Shown piece after piece: positions 19,738 through 29,313 of a DNA stretch of 64,000 nt. Position 1 is the stretch's first letter; each line of letters opens with the position of its first letter. The notes beneath the pieces were generated by a model. It was not told the origin of the DNA and made no database searches. It worked only from the letters and a program-made list of their open reading frames with translations. A program made the translations under genes and the position numbers. The DNA is from CAKZLS01 sp963786305 (GTDB taxonomy: Bacteria > Pseudomonadota > Alphaproteobacteria > Rhodospirillales > Defluviicoccaceae): the NCBI GenBank assembly GCA_963786305.1, contig CAWAYL010000007.1, positions 186,001 to 250,000 of the forward strand. The letters are read 5' to 3'.

Positions 19738-20900
19738 CTAGGCACCGATCACAAAAAGCGGCGCCACGTCCCTTTCACCGGTCGTCGAAGCGACGATGCG
19801 TTGGCTCGCCTGACCGTCACCATAGGGATTGTGGGCGCGGCTCATTACCGCATACCGCGCGGGGTCATCCAGAAGCCGCTCGCTCCAATCCAGTATCTTG
19901 CTACCGTCGGTTCCGACCAATGTGACCGTCCCGGCTTCGACGGCCTCGGGTCGCTCGGTCACGTCGCGCATGACCAGGACCGGTTTTCCCAATGATGGAG
20001 CTTCCTCCTGAACTCCCCGGAGTCCGTTATGATCAGGTAGCACCGGCTCATGAGATATACGAATTCAAGGTAATCCGCCGGCTCGATCAGGTGCACGGCG
20101 GGGCATTTGCCGAGAATGCGCATGACCGGCTCACGAACGTTCGGATTGAGATGGACGGGGTAGACGATCTGCACGTCTTCACGCTCGCTCAGGGTCGCCA
20201 GCGCGTGACAGATCCGCTCGAAACCCGGGCCGAAATTCTCGCGGCGATGGCCGGTTACCAGGATCATGCGGCGCTGAATGGCTGCTCGATCACCGTCCAG
20301 AAAAGGAAACTTCTCCTTAAGACTCTCGTTGAGAGCGCTGTCTTCGCTGATCATCCTGGTCACGTGAAATAGCGCATCGACCACGGTGTTGCCCGTGACG
20401 ATGACTTGATCAGGGTCGACACCTTCTCTGAGAAGATTTCGCTTCGAGCTTTCGGTCGGGGCGAAAAATAGGTCGGCGATGGCATCCGCCAGTTTCCGGT
20501 TCATTTCTTCCGGCCACGGCGCATAGATGTTGCCCGTGCGCAATCCTGCTTCCACATGGCCAACGGGGATCTTGCGATAGAATGCCGCGAGGGACGCGGC
20601 GAAGGTGCTGGTGGTATCGCCGTGCACCAGCACGCGATCGGGCTGGAAATCGTCCAGGACCTCTTCCATTCCCGATAGAACCGCGGCCGTGATGTGGGTC
20701 AGTCCCTGATTGCTTTGCATCACATTGAGGTCGTAATCGGGCTTGATGCGAAACAGATCGAGCACCTGATCCAGCATGTCGCGATGCTGGGCGGTCACGC
20801 AAACACGGGATTCGACCCCCGGAGTGCTTTCGAAGGAATTCACCACCGGCGCCATCTTGATGGCCTCCGGTCGGGTTCCAAAAACGGTCAAAATGCGCAT
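19738..20900 (-). pseudogene. wecB: UDP-N-acetylglucosamine 2-epimerase (non-hydrolysing), one frameshift
   Basis: The enzyme interconverts UDP-GlcNAc and UDP-ManNAc for surface polysaccharide. The start M-R-I-L-T-V-F-G-T-R-P-E-A-I-K-M-A-P, the H-G-D-T-T-S-T segment, G-H-V-E-A-G-L-R-T and W-P-E-E-M-N-R are all present, as is V-T-G-H-R-R-E-N. Near 20015-20018 a run of four C (G on the coding strand) is one base short: I-T-D-S-G-G should continue V-Q-E-E-A-P-S-L-G-K-P-V, and the frame moves. Coding then resumes through R-D-V-T-E-R-P-E to the end, total ~387 residues. This is the only break in the window with the sense of a lost base. Confidence 0.88.
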
Positions 20901-21117
20901 TTGCCAATCCAGCAGCTATTTACAACTATTGATTTTATTTTAGGGCTGGTTTGCTATTGTGCAAGAGGGAAACAGGAAGGGGCTGATTATCGAGAGGTCG
21001 AGCAAACATCGAAAGTTCGTCGGCGACATTGGTGAAAATCTCATCGCGAGGCAAGCGGTTAAGCGCAGATGACTTGGCGCGATTGCATTGGCGACGGTTT
21101 ATGTTACGGTTCCGATC

Positions 21118-21855
21118 ATGGTGGAGAAACGGACCGAGCCCGTATCGTTGGCACCGACCGAAATTTCAGAAATTCGCAAGATTCTGGCTCAGAATTTCCT
21201 GTTGCGGTTTTTGCCCCCGGTGGATCTTGATCGCCTCGGCGAGCTTGCTCTTCGACGGACCTATGGCAAGGGCGAACCCATCTTTTTCAAAGGCGACCCC
21301 GGCAATGCCATGATGGCCGTGCTCAGTGGCCGGGTGCAGATTTGCACCTATTCCACCGACGGCCGCGAGGTCATTCTCAATGTCATTCTTCCGGGAGAGG
21401 TTTTTGGGGAGATTGCGCTGATCGACGGCGGAGAGCGCACCGCCGATGCTTTCGCAATGGAGCGTGCCGAGCTCGTGATCCTGAGCCGCCGCGATTTCTT
21501 GCCTTACCTCGAACGCAATCCGAAGGTCTGCATAAGGCTGCTCGAAATGATGTGTTTGCGTATGCGGTGGACGAGCGAGCAACTTGAAGATTTCAGCTTT
21601 CTCGATCTGCGGTCGCGGTTGGCGAAGAGGCTCGTCTACCTGGCGTCGCTGCACGGCGAGGAAACGAAGCATGGGACGCGCATCGGCGTCCGCCTGCCTC
21701 AGCACCTCCTTGCCAGCATGATTGGCACATCGCGCGAAGCGGTTAACAAGCAACTCAGAGCTTGGGAGGGCGAAGGCGTCGTCGATGTGAGCCGGGGCTC
21801 GATTACCATCCTTGACCGAGAGGCTCTCATGCAAATCGTCAATGAGGGTTTTTGA
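21118..21855 (+). CDS. Crp/Fnr-family transcription regulator
   Basis: A 245-residue regulator. Residues ~30-150 form the cyclic-nucleotide-binding-type barrel (G-E-P-I-F-F-K-G-D-P-G-N-A-M, G-E-V-F-G-E-I-A-L-I-D-G-G-E-R-T-A-D-A), followed by a dimer helix and a C-terminal winged HTH with L-L-A-S-M-I-G-T-S-R-E-A-V-N-K-Q-L. The phosphate-binding pattern G-E-I-A-L-x(5)-R-T-A is kept, so cAMP binding is possible. No FNR-type cysteine cluster is seen. The ATG at 21118 is preferred to a GTG-like start ten codons upstream. Targets are unknown; it stands alone between the polysaccharide genes and the peroxidase. Confidence 0.88.
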   Translation: MVEKRTEPVSLAPTEISEIRKILAQNFLLRFLPPVDLDRLGELALRRTYGKGEPIFFKGDPGNAMMAVLSGRVQICTYSTDGREVILNVILPGEVFGEIALIDGGERTADAFAMERAELVILSRRDFLPYLERNPKVCIRLLEMMCLRMRWTSEQLEDFSFLDLRSRLAKRLVYLASLHGEETKHGTRIGVRLPQHLLASMIGTSREAVNKQLRAWEGEGVVDVSRGSITILDREALMQIVNEGF

Positions 21856-22293
21856 GGCTTTCTCGCTTTTTTCCGTTCGATGAACCCGGCTAAATGCCTT
21901 TGCCGTCGTTGTCTTGCCGAGCCTGCGAATTTCAGATCAACAACTGTCATGGTTTCCATGCCGACGGGCGTGCTCCCTCGGCGACACCGCCCCCTGGCGG
22001 AGCTCGAAGCGTGGCTCGTTATTGTTGCCCTGACTTATTAAATTAAACGTAAAGGTTGCATAAATAGTAAATATTATGCTAAAAATTCTTCGAGGATACG
22101 CGTCATGTGAACGTGTTTGCCGGGAGGCGGTTGGGCATTTCCGGCAAGCTGGTTTTCGGACCGAGTAATGGCATGGGCGGTTGCCGGGCTGAAAGGTCTG
22201 GTTGAGGAGGGGCTGATCCCGGCGGATCCGGCTGGGCGGAAGCCACGGGAATGAACTGGGAAGGCCAGCGATTATAAAAGAAAGAGCGATACC
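21856..22293 (+). promoter_or_regulatory. intergenic region before the peroxidase gene, AT-rich in the middle
   Basis: 438 bases. Positions ~22030-22090 are a strongly AT-rich patch, likely the promoter region of the peroxidase gene, but no box pair has good spacing. No gene is supported on either strand. Confidence 0.45.
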
Positions 22294-24597
22294 ATGACCG
22301 ACATCAATTTCGAGATCCGCTCCATTGACGGGACCGGAAACAACCAGGGGGATGGAAAGGATAGCTGGGGTTCGGCTGGGCAAACTCTGGATCGCATTTT
22401 GGATCCGGCCTACGGGGACGATGCCTCCACGTTGGCGGGGGCCGATCGTCCCAATCCTCGGGACGTCAGCAACGCGGTGTTTCATCAGCACGCATCGGTT
22501 TCGAACGCCGAGGGGTACAGCGAATTGTTCACCGTGTGGGGACAGTTCGTGGATCACGACATCGACCTGACACCGGATTCGTCCAGCGAACGGGCGGATG
22601 TAGACGTTCCAGCCGGGGATCCCTGGTTCGATCCGATGACGTCGGGCGCCGTGTCGCTGATATTCAAGCGTTCCGGCTACGTCGACGGGACGGGCTCGGG
22701 TGCGGACGATCCGCGCGAACATCCCAATGTCGTTACCTCGTTTCTCGATGCATCCATGGTCTATGGCAGCGGCGCCGGACGAGCGGCCGCGCTACGCGAC
22801 GATGCAGGCAAATTGTTGCTCAGCGGAGGGAACCTTCTGCCCTTCAATGATCCCGAGGACCCGTTGCCCAACGGCGGTCCCAATGGATCGACGTCGTTTC
22901 TCGCCGGTGACGTCCGGGCCAATGAGAACGTGGCGCTCACCGCGTTGCATACCGTCTTCGCCCGTGAGCACAATCTCTGGGTCGATCGCCTCGCCGCTGA
23001 CAATCCGGACGCTTCCGACGAATGGCTTTACCAAAAAGCCAAGACATTCGTCGAGGCCGAGATCCAGCACATCACGTATAACGAGTATCTCCCACTATTG
23101 CTGGGGGCCGATGCGATATCGGCATACGAAGGTTATGATCCGGATGTGGACCCCGGCATTACCACCGAGTTCTCCACCGCGGCTTTTCGGTTCGGACACA
23201 GCATGGTCGCGCCGATCATGCCGCGTCTTGCCGAGGATGGTGCAACCGTTTCCACCGGCCATCTCGATCTCAAGGATGGGTTTTTCGCGCCCCATCGGAT
23301 CACCGATGAAGGGGGTATTGATCCGCTTATCCGCGGTGTCGCCGATGTGGTGACGGAGGAACTGGACGCCCAGATCGTCGACGGTCTGCGGAACTTTCTG
23401 TTCGGTCCGCCGGGTGCGGGCGGGCTCGACCTTGCCTCCCTCAATATCCAGCGGGGCCGGGATCACGGTCTGCCTTCGTATAACGAATACCGCGCCGCCC
23501 TGGTGGGCGAGGCGGCCGACACGTTCGCCGATATCACCAGTGATCCGGTGGTGCAGGCTGGGCTCGAGGCCGCGTACGGAACGGTCGACAAGGTCGATCT
23601 CTGGGTCGGGGGACTTGCCGAGGATCATCTGGACGGCGCCATCGTCGGGCCGGTGTTTCACGCCATCCTTACGGACCAGTTCCTTCGGATCCGCGACGGC
23701 GACTCATTCTGGTACGAGAACGGCCGGTTCACCGACGCGGAATTGATGGAGGTCAAGTCCACGAGCTTGGCCGATGTTATCGAGCGAACCACCGGAGTGC
23801 GGCATCTTCAAGACAGCGCGCTGTTCGCCTATGACCGCCAGGGCGGAACGGATGGCGACGATGATCTTGCCGGAACCACCGGGCGCGATCTGCTTCTGGG
23901 ATTCGACGGTGACGATGTCTTGGTTGGTTTAAGCGGAGATGATCAGCTTATCGGCGGTCGAGGCGACGACACGCTCTCGGGTGGCGCCGGCCATGACAAA
24001 CTGGAAGGCGGGGAAGGCGCCGATCTTCTGCGCGGGAAAAGCGGCAACGATAGCGTTGTCGGCGGAAATGGAGCCGACACCCTGCGCGGTCAAGGCGGCG
24101 ACGATGCGTTGTCGGGTGGCGCCGATGACGATCGCATCGCGGGCGGCGCGGGCAATGACCTTCTGTGGGGCGGCTCCGGCGCGGACACCCTTATCGGTGG
24201 GGCCGGCGCCGATACCTATCTCTATCACCAAGATGATGTGAACCTGTTCGACTTCGGTCACCCCATCGATCTGATCCAATCCTGGGACAACGAGGATGTC
24301 ATCAAATTGATTGGTGGCCCGGAGTTTGTGCCGGTCAAGATCCAGTGGGGCGCCATGTTCGGAAGCGCAAGGGCGGACGACGTTCGAATTCTTCTCGCCA
24401 ATGGCCAGAAGATCTACATCGAGGGCGCGGTCCTCGATTCCGAAACGCCATGGCTGGATTCAGGCGCTCCGAACATCGAATTTCAGGCGGGTATCGCCTC
24501 ATTCAGCGATCCCTTGATGTCCGGGCTCAATGCCGACGATTTCGAACGCGTCGAGATGACGGACGAAGCGACCGGCGTCCTGACGGACTTGCTGTGA
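22294..24597 (+). CDS. animal-type heme peroxidase with RTX calcium-binding repeats
   Basis: A 767-residue protein. Residues ~1-510 are an animal-type (peroxidasin/myeloperoxidase-like) heme peroxidase: distal histidine in F-V-D-H-D-I-D-L (~residue 87), Y-G-S-G, the arginine/asparagine region R-A-N-E-N-V-A-L-T-A-L-H, E-H-N-L-W, proximal histidine in F-R-F-G-H-S-M (~residue 305) and N-I-Q-R-G-R-D-H-G-L-P-S-Y. Residues ~518-640 are RTX nonapeptides of the G-G-x-G-x-D-x-L kind. There is no Sec signal. RTX plus missing signal indicates export by a type I system, and an ABC/HlyD pair lies 11 kb upstream. Roles of bacterial relatives include manganese or halide oxidation; the substrate here is unknown. 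Confidence 0.9.
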   Translation: MTDINFEIRSIDGTGNNQGDGKDSWGSAGQTLDRILDPAYGDDASTLAGADRPNPRDVSNAVFHQHASVSNAEGYSELFTVWGQFVDHDIDLTPDSSSERADVDVPAGDPWFDPMTSGAVSLIFKRSGYVDGTGSGADDPREHPNVVTSFLDASMVYGSGAGRAAALRDDAGKLLLSGGNLLPFNDPEDPLPNGGPNGSTSFLAGDVRANENVALTALHTVFAREHNLWVDRLAADNPDASDEWLYQKAKTFVEAEIQHITYNEYLPLLLGADAISAYEGYDPDVDPGITTEFSTAAFRFGHSMVAPIMPRLAEDGATVSTGHLDLKDGFFAPHRITDEGGIDPLIRGVADVVTEELDAQIVDGLRNFLFGPPGAGGLDLASLNIQRGRDHGLPSYNEYRAALVGEAADTFADITSDPVVQAGLEAAYGTVDKVDLWVGGLAEDHLDGAIVGPVFHAILTDQFLRIRDGDSFWYENGRFTDAELMEVKSTSLADVIERTTGVRHLQDSALFAYDRQGGTDGDDDLAGTTGRDLLLGFDGDDVLVGLSGDDQLIGGRGDDTLSGGAGHDKLEGGEGADLLRGKSGNDSVVGGNGADTLRGQGGDDALSGGADDDRIAGGAGNDLLWGGSGADTLIGGAGADTYLYHQDDVNLFDFGHPIDLIQSWDNEDVIKLIGGPEFVPVKIQWGAMFGSARADDVRILLANGQKIYIEGAVLDSETPWLDSGAPNIEFQAGIASFSDPLMSGLNADDFERVEMTDEATGVLTDLL
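23845..24216 (+). repeat. RTX nonapeptide-coding repeats
   Basis: About a dozen tandem 27-base units inside the peroxidase gene encode G-G-x-G-x-D-x-L-type calcium-binding nonapeptides (for example G-G-R-G-D-D-T-L-S, G-G-N-G-A-D-T-L-R). Confidence 0.85.
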
Positions 24598-24660
24598 CGA
24601 GGGCGGCGATCAAGTAAAACCAACGACCGTTGGGATAATTCCCCTTGAACGGAGATTGTT

Positions 24661-25408
24661 TTAGTCGTCCGCGTCCTCGTGCATTGACGCGACCAGGGCG
24701 GCGCGGCTGGCGAGCGCGGCGCGCGACGTCAGCGCCGCCCGCGATGTCAGCGCGGCGCGACCGGTCAAGGCGGCGCGCGAAGTCAGCGCCGCCCGGCCGA
24801 CCATGGCGGCACGCGCCGTCAGGGCCGCGCGCGTGGTCATCGCTGCTCGCGCCGTCAGGGCTGCTCGCGGCGAGAGCGTTTTGACCCGGAGCGCCCCCAA
24901 TTCGGCGCCCGCGCATATATCCAAAGTCGATTTGCTATCCTCTTCAAGCACCTCGAAGGAGTCGAGGCTGGCCGGAATGCAATAGACACGGCCGTCGGCG
25001 CCGCGAATGACGGTGGCGCCGTCGGGGCCGCCATCGTCGCCACCGACACTCACGTCGGTATCCAGCAGATCATTCAGCGATCCGATCAGGACGTCGAAGC
25101 GTGTCGAACTCGTCGGTGGGGTGCGCCTTCCACATCCGAAACTCGTCCTCGGGGAAGGTTTTTCCATACCGTTTGGGCGGATCCTCGCCGTCTCCATCGA
25201 CGACAAAAATCGCCGGCCGTGGGAGCCGCTGCAGCACGCCCTGCGTGGCATATCCGAAGATATAGGCGAGGGTGGGTTTTTTGACCCAGTCCCTGACGCC
25301 GGGAGCCAGCGCCGTTTGGGCGACGGTGAAACCTTCGATCAACTTGCCGAACAGCGTGAAGTCAAAAGGTTCATGTAACGGTGTGGACCAAGTCTTGCCG
25401 CTTGCCAT
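24661..25408 (-). CDS. candidate RiPP precursor with ten C-terminal hexapeptide repeats, one apparent frameshift
   Basis: Read with one shift near 25098-25110 (sense of one inserted base, D-E-F-D-T then F-D-V-L-I-G), this gives a ~248-residue protein. An N-terminal part of ~100 residues (F-D-F-T-L-F-G-K-L-I-E-G-F-T) and an acidic middle (D-V-S-V-G-G-D-D-G-G, then G-A-D-G-R-V-Y-C-I-P-A) precede ten perfect-period hexapeptides of the form R-A-A-[L/M]-[T/V/A]-x and a short acidic tail. GAGGGGGG precedes the ATG. The same-strand upstream neighbours are a metallopeptidase, TfuA and YcaO, which is why a precursor role is proposed. No family is recognised. Alternatives are a structural repeat protein or a target unrelated to YcaO. 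Function is inference. Confidence 0.6.
24688..24867 (-). repeat. ten tandem 18-base units encoding R-A-A-L/M-T-x hexapeptides
   Basis: Exactly 180 bases, ten in-frame units with no spacer. The first, second, third and (L/M) fourth positions are invariant in class. Position five is T, V or A and position six A, T, G or S. Codons differ between copies, so the peptide is conserved more than the DNA. Confidence 0.92.
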
Positions 25409-25527
25409 CGTGCCCCCCTCGAATATGTGCCACTTGAAATTTTACGCCCATTGGAAATGAATTGAAAGATAGGGAGCGATGCGCCGGCAAAATTTCCCAT
25501 AATCTCCGGTCGGAACGTCGCCGAGAT

Positions 25528-26823
25528 TTATCGAGGGAACCCGTATCCAATCTCTCGCCAGCGAAAACTATCTTTGATGATCTCTTGGTACGTGGGCCCG
25601 GTGAGCGCGCGATCGGCGGAAAGAAACTTGACCGCAACATCCGCGAAGCTGAGGTTATGGGGAGAAATCTCCACCCACGTTCGCGCCAGCCGCTCGCCGA
25701 CAATATCCCGAGCATCGCTCAGAGCGTCCTTGAACTGGGCCGCCTTGTCACGGTAGGCGGCATCGAAACCGACCTGCACCGCGGCGGCGGTCCCGGGGTC
25801 GTCGGAAACGCGAAATGCCATATCGGCCAGCGTCCGGGTGATCAGTGATCGCTCGACCAGTATCTCCTGAAAAATCTCCAAGAGCACATCGAACATCGCG
25901 CCGGTCATCGGCTCCCCCAGCGCGTGCAGCTCTTTCTGACTCAGCCGGTTCCAGGGGGTGGAGACATCGGCGACATCACGCATTCTCTTTCCGTGAGACG
26001 CCTTGCGAATCTCTTCGCTGTCGGACAGCTCGGCGATACGGTTCAATTCGTTTTCGGCGCAAAGGTTGCCGCTCGTATCCGTGAGCAGGTGATCGACAAA
26101 GCTCGCGAAATGGAGGAGGGAGAGCAGCGCGACCATATCGCTGGAGCTTTCGTGATAGGCCTTGTATTCGGCCGTGAGCGTGTCATCGTGCGGAATTCCT
26201 ACTTCCGAGAAGACGATTATATGGCCTGTTTCATGGGCCAGGACATCGAAGTTGAGGCAATATGGATGCCGCTCGCCGGTCTTGGCCTTGCCATATCCCG
26301 TCTCGAGAAACCCGTATCCCGCATGGGCGTTGTTCCACTCGACGTAGGGAATCAGTTCCAGCCGCTCCTGGATGTCCTCGAAGTACCATCGAATGCGTCT
26401 GCCGAAATATCCCTCCCAGATGTCGAGAACGCGGCGGGTCACGGCGTATAGATGCGCCGCGCCGAATTCGCGGCTCTCGTCGTCGAGATGGTCGAAATGG
26501 CCGTGGGCGTCCGGAGAGGGTCCCGGCATCGCGTGCCCGGCGTAGGGGGGCCAACTCGTATCGTCGTAGGGCTTCTTGCCGATGGCGTCGATTACCGACA
26601 TTCGATCGTCGGACGGGCCCTGCGCCAAGCTACCGGCGGGCGGTGAAAGCCAGATGATCTCGGGTGTATCGAAGCCCGCTAGAAACCGCGGCTGCGGGAA
26701 AACCTTGAACCGTGTTCCACTGCCGCAAAGCTCTTTGTCCTGTCGTAAGGGTATGACCGCGGCCCCCCAAGCGTTTCCCGCTCTCGCCCGGGGCCACCTT
26801 GTGGTCCTCCGGATGCTAATCAC
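25528..26823 (-). CDS. gluzincin-like (HExxH) metallopeptidase
   Basis: A 431-residue protein with H-E-T-G-H at ~residue 195, preceded by F-D-V-L-A. About 30 residues later comes E-S-S-S-D-M-V-A-L-L, which resembles the third-ligand glutamate and S-D pair of thermolysin-like (M4) enzymes. There is no signal peptide or TM, so it probably works in the cytoplasm. Its GTG start overlaps the tfuA stop (GTGA), so it is coupled to tfuA. The next gene downstream is the repeat protein. By position it could cut leader or repeats of that protein; this is inference. The peptidase class is read from motifs only; the exact family is not recognised. Confidence 0.72.
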   Translation of the reverse strand: MISIRRTTRWPRARAGNAWGAAVIPLRQDKELCGSGTRFKVFPQPRFLAGFDTPEIIWLSPPAGSLAQGPSDDRMSVIDAIGKKPYDDTSWPPYAGHAMPGPSPDAHGHFDHLDDESREFGAAHLYAVTRRVLDIWEGYFGRRIRWYFEDIQERLELIPYVEWNNAHAGYGFLETGYGKAKTGERHPYCLNFDVLAHETGHIIVFSEVGIPHDDTLTAEYKAYHESSSDMVALLSLLHFASFVDHLLTDTSGNLCAENELNRIAELSDSEEIRKASHGKRMRDVADVSTPWNRLSQKELHALGEPMTGAMFDVLLEIFQEILVERSLITRTLADMAFRVSDDPGTAAAVQVGFDAAYRDKAAQFKDALSDARDIVGERLARTWVEISPHNLSFADVAVKFLSADRALTGPTYQEIIKDSFRWREIGYGFPR

Positions 26824-28091
26824 TTGTTTTCAGCATAAAGATATTCTCCGGCAAGTGCACGCCAGAAGCTCAGCGTGTCGTCGAAGTGGAGACGGCTAGC
26901 CGAGGTCGTTGGGTCGGTCTCCGGATCGCGCTGGATGCGGGCAGAGAACCACGCCGTAAGGTCTTCCGGTGTGACATCCACATCGCCGAGCTCCGGCGGA
27001 AACAGATCCATGGACGCAAGCCAGGCCCTCTTGGCCTGGGCGCGAGCGAGCAAGCGCTTGTAATCACCGCTCTCGCGCAGGTGCTGCACGATGATCGTGT
27101 CGACCAACGGCTCGCTCAGAATTTCGATCCTCGCGCGCCGCGTTTCGCTCCGGGCATGGTCATGAAGCCGCCGCGCGGTCCTTTCTGGATCGAGTGCGGT
27201 GGCGGCCTCGGGACCGTCGATTGGACCAAGGTCACGCATTTCGCTATCCGGAGCTGGGAAAAGGCTTGATGCGGCGCGCTGGCGGGCTTGCAGGTAGGGG
27301 CGGCCCTCGAGGCGCAATTCGGTGAGGACCATGACGTCGGTCGGATCGTCCGTCGCCGCCGTCAACAATTGCTCCCACATGGTCGTGCGCTCGAAATGGA
27401 AGTGCGCGTTCGGCGCGTCGGGCCGCGATCCCCCGACATGGTGAAGAAGCGCGAGGGCGTCTTCCCGCTTCAGATCGATCCTGCCCTCCGAAAGCCACGC
27501 GCCGAGCGGATCCAAGCCGGCGGCCGAACCGAATTTATCGGCGGCCAGTTTCAACAGATAGGCATAGCTTCGATCTTTGTAGAACACGCCCTTGGCGATA
27601 CCGACAAGGTCGTCGCGCATCCGGTCGCTGATCACGCCTTCATCGGCCGCCTTGGCGACTGTGCAGCGGATATTGACCAATGCTTCCGACGACGCATAGC
27701 CGCTTTCCGCGGGGCCGTGGACGACGGCCACTTCGTCATCGTCTTCGAAAGGCGCGTCGGTGTAGGGAGGGAATACGCCATCGCGATAGGCGGTAAAAAT
27801 TCGGCCAACCCCAACCATCCCGAACTGTTCGAGCTCGGCGGCGCGCAGCGCACCCATGCTGGAGGCGCCGAAGACCGGTATGCCTTGGGAGAGGGCCCAC
27901 AGGATTTCCTTGTGCCAGACCGAGGGCACATGTTCGAAGTAGCCGTCGATAATGGCGATCGCCGACGGATTGCCGTAGGCCGCGACGCGCCAAACGTCGC
28001 CGTGCCGGACGGGAGGCAGGTAAACAGCATCGAGAATGGATCGCGCCATGTCGACGGGAAGTGACGGCCCGAGGAAAACATACACCGTCAT
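26820..28091 (-). CDS. TfuA-family protein (YcaO partner)
   Basis: The 423-residue product begins with the TfuA core: V-Y-V-F-L-G-P-S-L-P, Y-L-P-P-V-R-H-G-D-V, A-I-A-I-I-D-G-Y-F, W-H-K-E-I-L-W-A-L-S-Q-G and G-A-S-S-M-G-A-L-R-A-A-E-L. The core spans ~residues 1-220; the remaining ~200 residues are unfamiliar. TfuA proteins were first seen in the trifolitoxin cluster. With YcaO they install backbone thioamides in thioamitide RiPPs and in methyl-CoM reductase, probably by helping deliver sulfur. The gene follows ycaO by six bases and overlaps the metallopeptidase start. No methyl-CoM reductase exists in this kind of organism, so a peptide substrate is likely. Confidence 0.9.
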   Translation of the reverse strand: MTVYVFLGPSLPVDMARSILDAVYLPPVRHGDVWRVAAYGNPSAIAIIDGYFEHVPSVWHKEILWALSQGIPVFGASSMGALRAAELEQFGMVGVGRIFTAYRDGVFPPYTDAPFEDDDEVAVVHGPAESGYASSEALVNIRCTVAKAADEGVISDRMRDDLVGIAKGVFYKDRSYAYLLKLAADKFGSAAGLDPLGAWLSEGRIDLKREDALALLHHVGGSRPDAPNAHFHFERTTMWEQLLTAATDDPTDVMVLTELRLEGRPYLQARQRAASSLFPAPDSEMRDLGPIDGPEAATALDPERTARRLHDHARSETRRARIEILSEPLVDTIIVQHLRESGDYKRLLARAQAKRAWLASMDLFPPELGDVDVTPEDLTAWFSARIQRDPETDPTTSASRLHFDDTLSFWRALAGEYLYAENK

Positions 28092-28097
28092 GGCGCG

Positions 28098-29313
28098 TCA
28101 CCGAGCGATCGCCATGGCGCGGCGGCCGGGCAGGTAATCACCCTTGTCTTCTTCGAGAGCGGCCTCGAGCCCTGGAATGACCATGCGGACCACCGGAAGA
28201 CGAAACGCGGGCTTGGTCAGATCGACGACGACCACTTGGTTGACCCCCGCCGATCGGAGCCGTCTCACCTCTTCCGCGACGTCCTCCGCGAAGCTCTCGG
28301 CATGCCAGGATGGCGCGTCGTTGAAGGCCCGCACCGGCGGATGCGCCTCGAGAAGAGCCCGGCAATCCCTCAGCCGGCGGGCGCGAGTCGTGGGCTCGTA
28401 AAGGTGCGGCGGAAAATCGTCGCGCGCACCGGAGATGTACGTGGTGCGCGCCTGCGCCGCTTCGGTGAGGGCCCTGAGCAGCGCGACCTCGCGCGCCGGA
28501 TGACATCCGGAACCGAATTCCGGATCGGCGTAGCGGTCAGTGCGGCCGACGATAAGACATTGGAAACACGCCACGTTCACATCGCTGGTCGTGTCCCAAA
28601 CCTTGACGTCGATGTCCGCCGCCTCGAGCTGACGGAGCAAGCCTCTGCAGGCTTCGTCGTCGACGGTGTCGAGATCGACGGCGGTCGCACGCCGGTCTTC
28701 CTCGCTTCGCAGTTTCCAAAGGGTTACGGCGTCCCGCTCCACGACCTCGCAAATTCCGTGACTGACGGCCTCCAACAGGTGGTTGCCGGATGCCAGCCCG
28801 TTGGTGTTGGCGACAAAACAGCCGCTTCCCGCCGGCAAGGGCAAGGTGTAAGTTGGTGTGAACCGTCTCGTACGGAAGCCACACGCCTGCTTTGGTCACT
28901 AGGTTCTCCCCCTCGATCCACAAGATCTGGCGCTGCCCGTGGTATCGGCTGTTCATCGGCGACGGCAGGCCCGATACATCGATCATCGAATGGCTGTAGC
29001 GCAGTTCCTCGTAGCTTCCGAGTTTGAGCGGCAGGTGAATGGTTTCCCCGTGATACGTTTCGACGGCCTCCATCACGCCCGAAACCTTTGCGGCCTCGAG
29101 ATCCAGCCCCTTGCCCTGGGACACGGCGATGGAACGCGAGTTGGGTCGGCACACCATGACCACCGGCAGGCCGATCCGATCGAGACCGGTAACGTTGGCG
29201 ATGCGGGTAATGCCCATCACCGGCATGAGCGGACGGACCCGCGCCAGGGTCAGAGAGGGAGCGACCAGACGGTGCGTGCCCAATCGGTAGGCCTTTCGCG
29301 TGTCGTCGCTCAT
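28098..29313 (-). pseudogene. YcaO-domain protein (TfuA-linked thioamide type), one frameshift
   Basis: YcaO enzymes use ATP to activate backbone amides. Read through one shift, the protein has ~405 residues: G-T-H-R start region, G-I-T-R-I-A-N-V-T-G-L-D-R-I-G-L-P-V, the ATP motif S-Q-G-K-G-x(5)-A-K-V-S-G-V-M-E-A-V-E, then N-T-N-G-L-A-S-G and E-V-V-E-R-D-A-V. The nucleotide-binding residues are intact. At 28850-28851 an AA pair with one base too many breaks H-T-N-Y-T-L-P-L-P-A-G; downstream coding is perfect. The ATG at 29313 starts at family homology; a GTG at 29361 is possible. It is followed at once by tfuA, a pairing that marks thioamidation rather than azole formation. Confidence 0.9.

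Noticed and set aside
24600..24660. CCAAC-GACC-GTTGG hairpin after the peroxidase gene as terminator
   Set aside because: Stem of five pairs and no T tract; left unannotated.
24688..24867. CRISPR-like tandem repeat
   Set aside because: Units are 18 bases with no spacers and stay in one reading frame; this is a protein-coding repeat.
25070..25110. Programmed frameshift in the repeat gene
   Set aside because: No slippery heptamer or pause structure evident, and identical +1 breaks occur in unrelated genes of the window.
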